From assembly GCA_963931865.1 (NCBI GenBank), contig OZ007509.1, positions 6,774,882 through 6,838,881 on the forward strand: a stretch of DNA of 64,000 nucleotides, in the 5' to 3' direction. Position 1 is the stretch's first letter, and each line of letters starts with the position of its first letter. Below the pieces are notes generated by a model. The model saw nothing but the letters and a program-made list of their open reading frames with translations, searched no databases and was not told the origin of the DNA. This document shows positions 53,670 through 64,000 of this stretch, piece after piece. Origin of the DNA: Axinella damicornis. Its lineage: Eukaryota; Porifera; Demospongiae; Axinellida; Axinellidae. Made by a program: the position numbers and the translations under genes.

Positions 53670-55000
53670 CTGTGAAGTGTTATCGCAGCTGTAACAATTT
53701 TTGTATATAACTTCACTGTGGCAACAAAAAAATGTGCAATTAAGTGCAGCCTAATTAGATCTTTACCATCAAAAGAAAACAGCAATTAAGGTCAAGGTTC
53801 TTTGTTACACAGGAAGGAATGTTATGCTGCATTTCAATATCCTATTGCTGTAACTACAGCAAACAGTGCCAGGCACACGATGAACAGTACTGGTCTTGTG
53901 AACCAAGCAACAAGCTCATTCATTAACGAAATGGAAATGGATATACGGCACTGAAGGTCGCATGGCTTACATGTATACACAATCATGTATCCAATGGACC
54001 ATGTAGTGTGGCAAAGCCATGCAGACCCTCACACATGCGGACCTGTGAGGTAGCCTCGGTCCTTAGAGGAGAGAGCCTTGTACCAAGGCTACTTGTGAGG
54101 AGGGGCATTTGACATCACAATGTATCCTGCTGTCTGTACTGCTCTCCGCCTCTGTTGGTGTTGAAGTAGTGGGTGGCAGTGCATGGCAGAGGTGTAGCTA
54201 CGTCTCACTTATATAGTGGGATCCAAATGTTCACCCATACTATTACCCAAGGTTACATACCGCACACTGTCCCTGAAATGTTTGCTGCAAACCTTGGTTG
54301 CACAGGTAATTTCATTCTCTTGCAGTTGCAAGTGAATCAAGTCACATCCAAGCATGACCCAGGTAGTAATGGCAATTTTAATGAATTCTTACTTGTGGGA
54401 TTTGTGCAAATCCTCAGCTTCCAAATAAGGAAATATTTTATCCATGTTAACTGACTAACTATGAATTGTTTCCCCTATATATTACACGCTATCATGCATT
54501 CAGCACATGCCACTTTTGAAAGTGCTCCTCTCCTAAAGCAAATAATATTACCTATATACATAGCTATTGGAGCCAATTTTTGAAGACATAACAGCAAGTG
54601 CACATACCTCAGCTCACTTGGCCCTCTATATACTAGCCTGATTCCCAGTCTCCCTCCTGCGTGCGTGCACAGCAACAAATTACTTTACGTTCCTGCGCAG
54701 GGGAAGTCTGGGAATGAGGCTACCACTATAGGCATTGCCTATAGCACTGAAAATGGAGCATGCAGAGGTCACTTGTTTGTGGGGGGCAATTTGGCCCTTC
54801 GTCAGCTGACTCAACTATGTATACTACATGTAGTCTTACCGTTCTTGCCTGTAAACATGCATGGTTAGCTTACCATGATTTGCTGTCAATTGTGCATTCG
54901 GTTTTTATAAATGCATGTAGCGAAGTATAATAATTATATCGAAAATACGCCCACCCCCCTCTCTGTGTGTACACACTCAGTAGTACACAAATGCAAGGAA
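53670..55000. other. Spacer upstream of transferase B
   Basis: Carries the orphan anchor frame (about 53860-53940), the empty TTAA site (54447-54450) and a degenerate fold-back at 54637-54722. Confidence 0.45.
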
Positions 55001-55196
55001 AATCACCGTGCTGGCTAAGTTGTGAGTGCTGTAATAATGTCTTGTCTTCCTTTTGGTCGCCATTGCTCGCGATCGACTGAGCGTGGTTGCTACGTGGTAT
55101 GTGTGTTAATTGGAACGAATTGCAATACTTAGTTGCGCTACGGCGAGTCGCAACCGGGGTTTCAACGCGGCTACCAGGAGTGCGGTTGCCCCTCAT
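55001..55196 (-). repeat. Solo copy of the exon-like repeat (segment B)
   Basis: One unit of the family arrayed at 42.4-45.5 kb, ending GCTACCAGGAGTGCGGTTGC; also present in segment A. Confidence 0.8.
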
Positions 55197-56684
55197 AGGT
55201 ATGTAATTTAATTGTTTACCCATCTGATGTATGTCTGTTAGAGAACCTATAATAATGATCACATTGTTTGGCATTGAAGCAGCAACTATGGCAACCGTTC
55301 ATCAGTAGAATTGCTAGGAGTGCAGCTGCATGCACTTCTACATAGCATTCCTAGTTACCTGGAACTAAGAAACTTGACCTAGGTTATCTCAACAGGCCTA
55401 CTAGGATTTCCTATCTAATAGGATTGCACTTGTGTGCTCATTTCTTGATCACCACAGTGGAGGAGGCACTGAGATGCATCTGAGGTGACCAAAGCCTTGT
55501 TAAAGAAATCCATCTCTCTTTACAGTGTGCAGAGAGCTGTCCAGTGCCGAATTACTCACGTAGGCAAACAAGGAGGAAGTAGCTAAGCAAGCGAAGCGAG
55601 CTCAGCTACTTGTGTTATGTAACTATCTGTTGTGAATGTAGCAATTGTACTGTATGGCATACATTGGCCTTCCTTGATGCTATAGATTATATTTATTATT
55701 TAAACAATTCCTTATTAATTTTGTTAACTCACTGTCTGTTTTTTTTTTTTGGTGTTTGTTTGTTTTGGCTTGTAACGTATTAATTATTGCCTCTAATTTA
55801 GTCCTTGGTATTTCTGTATATTTACCTTTGGTTTTAGTTTATTAATATAAACTTTTTGTCCTTTTATGTTATAGTTTACTGTACCCCTCCTGCACCTATT
55901 GTATATTTGGAAATTCATGTAATTATTGTAAATGAAGTTCAAATTCCTTATTAAATTTTCCTATAGAAAAAGTTTCATGTACTTGCTCTATGTATATTGG
56001 TGTATGTATACAGTTTGAGGTAACACGTACTGAACTATAGCTATAGACTCGGTACACCATCCTGGTACAAGCTAGCTAGTTGCCTAGAGGTATTACATTG
56101 AATCCATATTCATTGCACAACTACAAAACTTGCATTAAATCCATAGTGCAAGACGAGTTTTCATCAGCCCAAAACCTTTATAACCAAACTCCACTGAATG
56201 CATTATTTTCTCGGGTAAAAGGTGTAGCTAATCAGAATAATACAGTTTCATCAACTGTATGCATAAAAGGTGAGTGGTGCAGTGTTCATGACTTCACAGG
56301 GGTGGCTGTGAAAGCCAGAACGCAGAATGGAACAGGGAGTGGAAAGACAAGGTCATATTTTCAAACGCGACTGCAATCCACTGACCACTACATGACTGTA
56401 ATAGTAGCTATAGGACAGGCAGAAGGAACACTTGTGAATTCCTTAATTGCATGAGCCATAGACATGTTACAAATGCAACTTCAACATTCTAACTGTAGAT
56501 ATGTGCCTTGGCTTAATTGTTTGCCCATCTACATGCCTGAAATTGGAGACAGAACCCATAAGGTGGTCAAGCAATGTAATTGATCTCCACATTGTTTGCT
56601 ATTGAAGATGTAACCCATACCTGGGCTATAGCTTTTAGAGTTATTGTAAATGTGTATTGGCTTTGATCTGCCCTGCATGACTAC

Positions 56685-58185
56685 ATGAGATGTGAGAAAG
56701 AGGCTGTCAGCTTTTTGTTGGTGGTCATTACAATCCTGTGGATCACGATGATAATCCTCCTCCACTTGCCAACTGGTAGCTATAGGCCTGGAGTAGTGCT
56801 CCCAAAGGCAATACCCACAAACTGCAAGAAATCATCAGCGCCAAACTTGAACAGATCCCAACCTAAGCCCATATGAAGGCAAATCAGCTGATTCGAGCAC
56901 AGGAACACTTGTTATTCAAAGTTGAACTTAAATGACAGGATAGTTCTTCCAGAAAGCAACTGTTCAGGTGTATTCATAGTTATCAGTGAGAACCACCACT
57001 AAATGTCATGAATCACATTTGATGCTCCTCCTTCACACTTGGTTGCAAATCATAGACCCAAAGTAGGTGGGCTATTCTGATCAGTATGATACTGCAGTCA
57101 TCTTGACCCTAAATTTCACCAGGTCCAGATTCTGCTAATGACAGTTCGATTCATGCAGCAAAATTAGCAGGTAGTTATGTAACTACCATTGCCTGCATTT
57201 ACGATATCGTTCTGCTATCAGAAAAACTATCCCCCTCCAGGTTTTGCAGTTGTGATGCCACCTCGTGAAATTCGTAATCATAACAGGTATTAGCTACAAT
57301 GCTATAGTGTACCACATAATTAGCTACAATGCAGCGCTATAGTGTACCACATAATTAGCTACAACGCTATAGTGTACCACATAATTAGATTAACATTAAT
57401 TTTGGTATGCGTACTACAAGCAACTCAGGCAGGTCAGCTGGGTTTGTTCAACATCATGCTGTGTGTGCATACAACCTGTGATTTGCCAAACAAAAATGGA
57501 TATAGACATCTGCCTAGCTGTCCTGTATCTAATATGTTTTTGAATTTTCAGGTGGTATTGTCACTTTGATGATGATGAGTATGTGAACATTCCAGTGCTA
57601 ATGAAGGCCCTTCGTGTACATAAAGTATCTTGGTCATTTTCCAAGAGGATTCTGGGTATCAAACAAAGTGCCAGTAGTTAAGAATGTATGTCAGTCCTTC
57701 TTACTCATTTGCACAACTTCAAACTAGCTATTTGCTTTATTTTCAGCATTTCACGCTGTTTCCGGAACATGTAAGTTGACTAAACGACTTTACAACTTTC
57801 TCTATCTACCATCCACGACCTGTAACTAAAAACTGTTTGCAGAGAAGCATTTCATTCTACTATGCTGCTGGAGCAGCTTACTGCATCAGTTCAGCCATCA
57901 TGCCTCAGCTAAATATGTCAGGTCAGACCTCACCAAGCACCGTACTGGCATATTAACCTTTCAACATCACGAGTTGTAGTAATTTTCTTTCCTCCTCAGT
58001 GGAAGTTGCAACTTAGCATCCACTTGTGAAAAACTCTATTATGTGGATGACATGGCTATTTGTGCACTAATTGGTATGCTTGCACTGCACAAGATTTATG
58101 CTGCAAATTTCTAATTATGTCATATACTATTCCTATTCCAGATGTGATCTTAGGACATAATCTGACCAATGTACAGCCAGGTTGA
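56685..58185 (+). CDS. Fringe-like beta-1,3-N-acetylglucosaminyltransferase (GT31), possibly broken
   Basis: The first coding exon at 56685 encodes a basic start and a clear signal anchor (FLLVVITILWITMIILL). The exon from 57552 to 57685 encodes WYCHFDDDEYVN, the Fringe DDD metal site. Exons 57747-57770, 57843-57921, 58000-58073 and 58142-58185 then give HFTLFPEH, AAGAAYCISS, YYVDDMAICALIG and LGHNLTNVQPG with good splice sites. Fringe enzymes add GlcNAc to O-fucose on EGF repeats (Notch) in the Golgi. Problems: relative to the expected frame there is a two-base shift near 56858 and a one-base shift near 57615, the exons between anchor and DDD were not found, and a TGA at 58183 truncates the C-terminus. 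A pseudogene or a gene with assembly errors. Confidence 0.6.
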
Positions 58186-58999
58186 CAGGATTGGCATTCA
58201 CCATTGCCTAAAAAAAAACCATGTCAGATAAAAGATTGGATCATGAGGCATCAGACCATGTGCACTTTGAATTTCTAGTACTAGCATATTTGCAACTTCC
58301 CAGATCGAGGACTAACCGGCAAATGGCAGCAAGTATGACGTGGTCAGCAGTCGTGATCGTGATCATGATGCACATCTTAGAAGGTGGAGCAATTGCTGAC
58401 AATGCACTGACGAACATAAATATACAACCTCAAGTGTCTATAACTTCACACATACAATAGTCATGCAGGCCAGGCTTCTCAAGAGTCTCGATCTGCTTCT
58501 TGATGCAGTAAAATGTACATTCCTCCCTCTCCACTGTGTCAAGCCTACAGAGCTGATTCAGAAGCTAGTTTGAAACACAGTTGCATGCAAAGTAGCTTAT
58601 CTGGTATGATGTATAATTATATGTGCTAAAACTAGTAATACATCTGACTATATGGGCTTGCTCAGACTCCCTAAATCACAATAAAATGTATTTTGTTTCT
58701 AGACTACAATTAGTTACATGTACAGGCGTGGGCATGGGAATTCCAAGCTGCGTGGAATGGCTAAAACTGGTGCAACTTTTACTGACGAACAGGATCCCAC
58801 TGGGTATGTCAGCCAGCGTAGTGAATAAAAAATAGAATGTGTAAACCTCAGAGTCATGTGTCAAGGAGGCATGTGCAAATGTAATGATCGGATCAGCTAA
58901 AACAATAGCAGCTGCTATATACTATTCAACTAACCATGCATGACTTGTACGTGCAAAAGCTAATTGTTTGCTCCAAACTTCATGGTTTTGCTCCAAACT
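58186..58999. other. Spacer between Fringe-like gene and FKBPL (B)
   Basis: Same content as 27717-28490, including the conserved MSDKRLDHEASDH frame at 58221; one short duplication (CTCCAAACTTCATGG) near 58972 is specific to B. Confidence 0.4.
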
Positions 59000-60442
59000 T
59001 CATGGTTTTCCCCCAAACATGGTCTTCAGTGCATCTCTGTACTTAATCTTCTCAGCCTGCACCTCAGCCTCGAGACTCCTCAGCTGGTCGTCAATCGCAC
59101 GGTTGCTAGGCTCCAGCCTCCTGGCCTCTATCAGGTCTTCCCTTGCTTGATCAAAGTCCTTCATGTTAATCAGTGCCAGTCCTCTGCGATAGAGTGCCTT
59201 GACATTCTCGGGCTCAATCTGCAACACTTTGGTGCAGTTCTGTGCTGCAAGGTGGTCTTGTTTGAATTTCAGCTGACAAGCCGCAAGGTTCAGCAAAATC
59301 ACAGATGTGAGAGCCAAAGTATCCTTTCGAATGGTCTCTTCACATAATTCATCCAGTTTTATAGGGATGAGGTACTTCAAGGCTTTTGAGTAGTGCACTG
59401 CGGCAGCTCTGATGTCTCCTGTTTTGAACTTGTCTGTCCCAAGAGTTTTGTGACGTCTTGCTATTCCAATGCGCTCCTGGTCACTGAGTTTCCACACATC
59501 TTTCCCTCGCTTAAATGACAACAAGTGAATTGAGTACATGATCATGTTACAGTCAGCAGGGATAGAACCTGAAGAAGTGTCGCTTAAAGTTTGCATGTCA
59601 ACTTGTAGTCCACACCTCTCTCCAGTCCGCATAGAGCAAATACAGTCCTCTAGGATTTGTGATAACATACCGCTAGCTTCACCTGCGAGGTGCAAGTTAG
59701 TATTGATCAGGTATTAAGACACCACAATGGTTACTAAAACATGTGGTGGTTGAGGGTGTAACACCCTACATGCAAGGCATCTTGTCTACTAAATATATTT
59801 AGTGGCACAAGGCAAGCCTATAATGTTCATGTTGTATGAACCAGCAAAAACTATAGTTGCCTACGGCAAGAAGGATCACTTGTTGCGGATATAGCAACCT
59901 ATGATGGGGTAGAATCTGTTCAACAACAATAGAATGCTCAGACAGGCAGAATATTACCACTTAGGTTTTCAAGTGTTCTTGTAAGTTGCAGTACAGGATT
60001 TGCTAAGGTGATACAACTGACAAGCTGCTGAAGTTTTTTTGCGTTTCTCTAGCAGTACAGCAAGAGATGGAATGTACCAATGACAGCACATCTCCTGCAT
60101 TTTCAGTAGCTGGGGTAGGACGGGACTGTCCTAATTCTCACTGACGCTACCTAGTTTTTCAGAACCAGAAGACAGGGTCTGGCCACGCGAGACTACATGC
60201 TGGTCTGTAGCCCTGTGTAGCTGCATGCTGGTCAGTTTCCCAGTTTTATACGATAGAGGACTAGCAACTGCACCTAGTTCCATGGAGGCTTTCTCTCTCT
60301 GATCAAACATTTCCTGTGTGCCACCATCATCATCAGAAGTGCAATACTTCCCCATAACATTCACCTCCACACTGGCCAGCTCATTAGGGCAGTAGAGCCC
60401 TCTGCCCTCCTGCAGCACTCGCTTCCTCCAGATTGTGGACAT
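59000..60442 (-). CDS. FKBPL: FKBPL-like TPR co-chaperone (segment B)
   Basis: Exons 60442-60151 and 59682-59000 with the same splice sites as the segment A copy and the same 324-residue product. One visible amino-acid change is Ala to Thr in the LCEEAIRKD helix; exon 1 translates identically. Both copies are intact, so neither shows relaxed constraint. As in segment A it faces LHPP across a promoter of about 91 bp. See the segment A entry for domains. Confidence 0.8.
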
Positions 60443-60533
60443 AGCTAGCTCACATACAGCTCAATGCTAGCCACACCCATATTTGTAGTCTTCCGGAAAC
60501 TGATATTCAGGATTAGTCCGTATACTGAATCAC
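60443..60533. promoter_or_regulatory. Bidirectional FKBPL/LHPP promoter (B)
   Basis: Keeps TTCCGGAA and the YY1-like ATGGCGGC start, but with a 12-base insertion and a 14-base deletion relative to segment A. Confidence 0.6.
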
Positions 60534-63500
60534 ATGGCGGCACCAGCCCGGCTTGCAGGCAGCAGGCATATCTCGGCAATTCTGTTGGACATCACAGGGG
60601 TGTTGTACGAGAGCGGAGAGGGAGGTGGAAAAGTCATCAAAGGATCACCAGAAGCAGTGTCAAGGTTAGAGATCAGAGGTCCAAAGTTTCACTGCTTTCA
60701 TACTGCATGTACTGGATGGTACCAGCCTGCAAGAAAAATCCAGTCTACCTAGCAGTGATTTTAATACTGCAAGCCTTTCTGTCTGGCTAGTCTTGTTCCC
60801 AGACCATACTTTTCCCTGCGGGTGAAACGTTGATCTGGGAATGAGTGTACTGCCATCCCGGGTGACACCCATACATGTTACTGTAGATGCCGTATTCACA
60901 GCTGCGACCGTGCTTATCAGTGAATCTTGACCCCGTATACTAAGGACAAGGTGAAGTCACTGCGCATTCTTCCATATACTATCGGGTCAAGGGCGAAATG
61001 TGCACAGTTAAGAGGTCAAAGGCTTAAATACAGCGCAGTCAAACAGTCAAGAGTCTTTTTGTGATGCGGTCAAGTGGTCAAGCAGCAAAAATGACAGTCA
61101 AGATTTCTTGACCCCAGTTGCAGCTGTTACTAGGGCATCTATGGGGGTGTCACCCCCAATTGCAGAACCAAACTGGCCTACAGATCATCATCCACCCAAG
61201 AATGTGCATGGACGATTGTCACTACAAGCTGACTACTAGACCCTCCACTCTACTGAGTCTTGGTCCCAGACCCCACCACCACCGCACTGTTGGAGGGTGA
61301 ATGGCTGAACATGTGAAAAAGCAGGACAATGGGTGGGGTCTGTCCCAGGCGTCTGGATATGAATGAGGTTGGAATACCCGTACTAGCTGCCAGCAACCAA
61401 AAAATAGATGTTGGGATGCCCTGGGAATAGGGTTGTGGTGGCCTGGAAGAATGAGGTTGGAATGTCCTGGGAGTGAGGTAGGGATGTCCTGGGAGTGAGG
61501 TAGGGATGTCCTGGGGAGTGAGGTAGGGATGTCCTGGGAGTGAGGTAGGGGTGTACCGGGACTGAGGCCTGGGAATGAGGTTGGATTCACTGGGATTATA
61601 GTTGGGATGGCCAGGGACAAGAGTGCATAAGTAGGTCGCGCGGAGTTAGAGCGTGTAACTTCCGCAAAATTCAAACCGGGCAAAATCCATGAGTAGTACT
61701 AAAAATAGCTATAGCGCATCTAAACACTCTTGTAGTGATTCTTTCCGCCATGTGATAATTGACTGGAGCGGCGACACACCATGGTCATTATTCTGTGTTG
61801 CTGTGCACAGCTGTGTAGTTCTGAGCCAAGTGACGGCAGGAAGCGACAGTGACAGCTACCAGAGAGGATGCTAACCTAGTTAGCCTCGTATCCAGGTGGT
61901 ACGAGGCTATAACCTAGTCTACTCGAACCGTCACAACAACGGTTATTGTGTGGATGTGCTTACCTGAGGCTGAAGGTGGAGGACGTCGACATCAGCAACA
62001 ATCGCCACGGTGGGTTATAGGTTCAGATAAGCTCAGCCGGAGCCGAATTGCTAGCCACTTAGATCTTGCTAACCCATTCACAATTACCGCCATACGGCTT
62101 CAGGTGCAACTGGATGTTCTATTTTAGTACAATTCAAGTATTCTGCCCACACTGCAGGCGCCTATTGAAGTTACACGCTCTTACTCCCGGGGGGCGCGAC
62201 CTACTTATGCGTCTTGCCAGGGAGTGAGGTAGGGATGTCCTGGGAATGAGTTTTGGAATGGCTTGGGAGTGAGGTTGGGTTACCCTGGGAATGAGGTTCG
62301 GATGCGCTAGAAATAAGGTTAGGATGGGATGCCCTGGGATTGAGGTTGGGGTGGCCTGGGAATGAGGTTTGGATGCCCTGACCATTAGGCTTGAGCTAAT
62401 TATATCGGAATAATAATCGGTTACTAAGAATAAATGCGAGACTAATCGGTCACATACATGTATATGATGTCATAATATTGCAAACGCCAGCAAAACACCC
62501 TTCAGGACTTCATAGTTCTAAGCATCACTGATGCTCCAAATTAACAATTGGCATTGATGTTGTATGAACTGTCTAGACCAAAATAATATTGTTCCCAGAC
62601 CTTTATTAGATATTTGTTTGATGGTTTTAACATTTAGCACCCTGGAATTTGAAAGATGAGCTTATCTATATGCTGACTTCTTGGGCTTCGTACTGGAACT
62701 ACTGGAATAACAAGAAATCTGGAATAGAATAATAAGCAAGGTATAATTAGCTCAATCCTACTGACCATGGTGGATGTACACATGTACTGGACCCTTGACA
62801 ATCTGTGCTAGAAATGTACATTGTACCCACAAGCTTAATTTAGAAATGGCGAACTAGAACTTTGCCTTTTCTATTCCAGGTTACATCAGGCTGGCTACAA
62901 GTTGAGATTCTGCACGAATGAAACCCAGGTCACACGGAGGTCGTTGATTGAAAAGTTAGGGAGATTGGGGTTGCAGGTGAGGGAGGAGGAAGTTCACTCT
63001 CCTGCTCCAGCATGTAGGCAGTTCCTCTCTGAGCACAACCTCAGACCCTACTTGCTCGGTGAGCATATTATGTCATAAAAGCACTGGATGATGTCATCCA
63101 TAGCACAGGATGATGTCATCCATGGCACAGAATGATGTCATCCATGGCCCAGGATGATGTCATTAAGAATATACCCTTTGTAGTGAAGTGTAGACTTTGA
63201 GGTCAGTTTTATAGCTTGTAATTTACTTCAACATACCCTAGATAAGGTTCCCATTGGTTTTCACAGGAGCGAATGAGCCGCCTAAGGCAGCGAAGGAGCG
63301 TTGAACTGCACCCTAGGACATGTAGTAGTCCTTCACACCTCCAAAAATCATACCTTATAAGGCAAGAGGCCATTACCTAATGCAGTTGTAAGGATTTTTG
63401 TGAAACAGAGCTAAGTAGGTGTGAAATGCAAATTGGCCTTTGTGCAGCCACAGTTACTTGAGCTAGCTGACTTACGCTGGTACCGCAAAGGTCTTCCATA

Positions 63501-64000
63501 TAAGGTATAAACCAAAAGGTGTGAGGGACTACTACATGTACCTTAACTAGTTCAACGCTCCTTCGCCGCCTTCGGCGGCTCATGCGCTCCTGATTTTCAG
63601 AACAGCACACAGCCATGCTTTCCACGTTCATGACTCTGACCACACCCACTCGTCAAGATTCTCGGGCAATGGTACGTAACTCGCTCTAAAAATCAGCCTT
63701 GAACACAGGAATTCAAGCCTCTACAAGGTGAGAGAACTGTTTTCTAGGCCCAAATTCTTTCACTAGGTCATTTTCAATCTATAGAACACTTAACCATAAC
63801 CTCATTTCTGTTCCCTGGCATTGCTGGGCTCGAAACTGCTCCCACAGGTAATTTCAGCTATACTAAGCATATACGTGACTTAACCACACCCACCAATTAA
63901 CGAGCTTGCAATCAAGCCTCCCGAGAAATACCAACCTGCCGTAGCTGAAAAACGGACCATGAACAGTGGAAACGGAGGGCCTACAAGGCAAGACAGCGAC
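60534..64000 (+). CDS. LHPP: LHPP-like HAD phosphatase, exons 1-2 (segment B), continues off the window
   Basis: Exon 1 60534-60664 and exon 2 62880-63058 match the segment A exons in length, phase and splice sites; the visible coding difference in exon 2 is synonymous (ACG to ACA). HAD motif I (LLDITGVLY) and motif II (CTNET) are present. Exon 3 would lie beyond 64000. Intron 1 lacks the 661-bp fold-back element of segment A, has four rather than five VNTR units and keeps the hAT-like element (61618-62216). Confidence 0.8.

Larger units (their letters stand above)
48578..64000. repeat. Segment B: second version of the repeated block
   Basis: Collinear with 20635-34130 and still matching at the last base of the window. 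Segment-specific differences: a TTAA insertion at 48861-49831, extra sequence at 50224-50640, no elements at the A positions 21.3, 25.8 and 30.8 kb, and an additional 2.35 kb with Fringe 5' exons. Confidence 0.9.

Overview
The window looks like a piece of an animal genome, most likely a marine sponge (demosponge). The LHPP and FKBPL homologues have animal-type introns, there are Fringe-type and other type II Golgi glycosyltransferases, and short genes sit among many small inverted-repeat transposons, microsatellites and one 200-base scaffold gap (41956-42155). The sponge assignment is inference; no ribosomal or mitochondrial marker is present.

Layout. 1-2.8 kb: two minus-strand, single-exon type II membrane glycosyltransferase-like genes. 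2.8-12.5 kb: mostly non-coding minisatellites, a 670-bp direct duplication, and a 766-bp terminal-inverted-repeat element carrying a decayed RecQ-type helicase fragment. 12513-16031: one intronless ORF of 1172 codons joining a triose-phosphate/nucleotide-sugar transporter, an extra membrane helix, a degenerate GT32-like domain, a polysaccharide pyruvyltransferase domain and an intact GT32 domain. 17.6-20.4 kb: a decayed Fringe paralogue broken by two large fold-back elements. 20635-34130: segment A, holding a broken nucleotide-diphospho-sugar transferase, the 3' exons of a Fringe-like gene, an FKBPL-like gene and the first two LHPP exons. 34.1-48.6 kb: LHPP exons 3-6, then a repeat-dense region with a seven-unit array of exon-like repeats. 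48578-64000: segment B, a second closely similar version of segment A, with the diphospho-sugar transferase intact and the Fringe-like gene more complete.

How it fits together. Five unrelated kinds of secretory-pathway glycan gene occur in 64 kb: two type II transferase families, the transporter-pyruvyltransferase-GT32 fusion, Fringe/GT31 and a PF03407-type transferase. FKBPL (a TPR co-chaperone) and LHPP (a HAD phosphatase) are divergent neighbours sharing a promoter of about 93 bp and look like the housekeeping part. Segments A and B differ by small changes plus several transposon insertions whose empty sites can be read in the other segment. They are either a real tandem duplication of about 28-30 kb or two alleles placed in tandem by the assembler.

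Most promising novelties: the four-module fusion gene, with an added helix that would place its enzyme domains in the Golgi lumen, and a family of TIR elements with 9-bp target duplications, one of which carries a RecQ helicase fragment.
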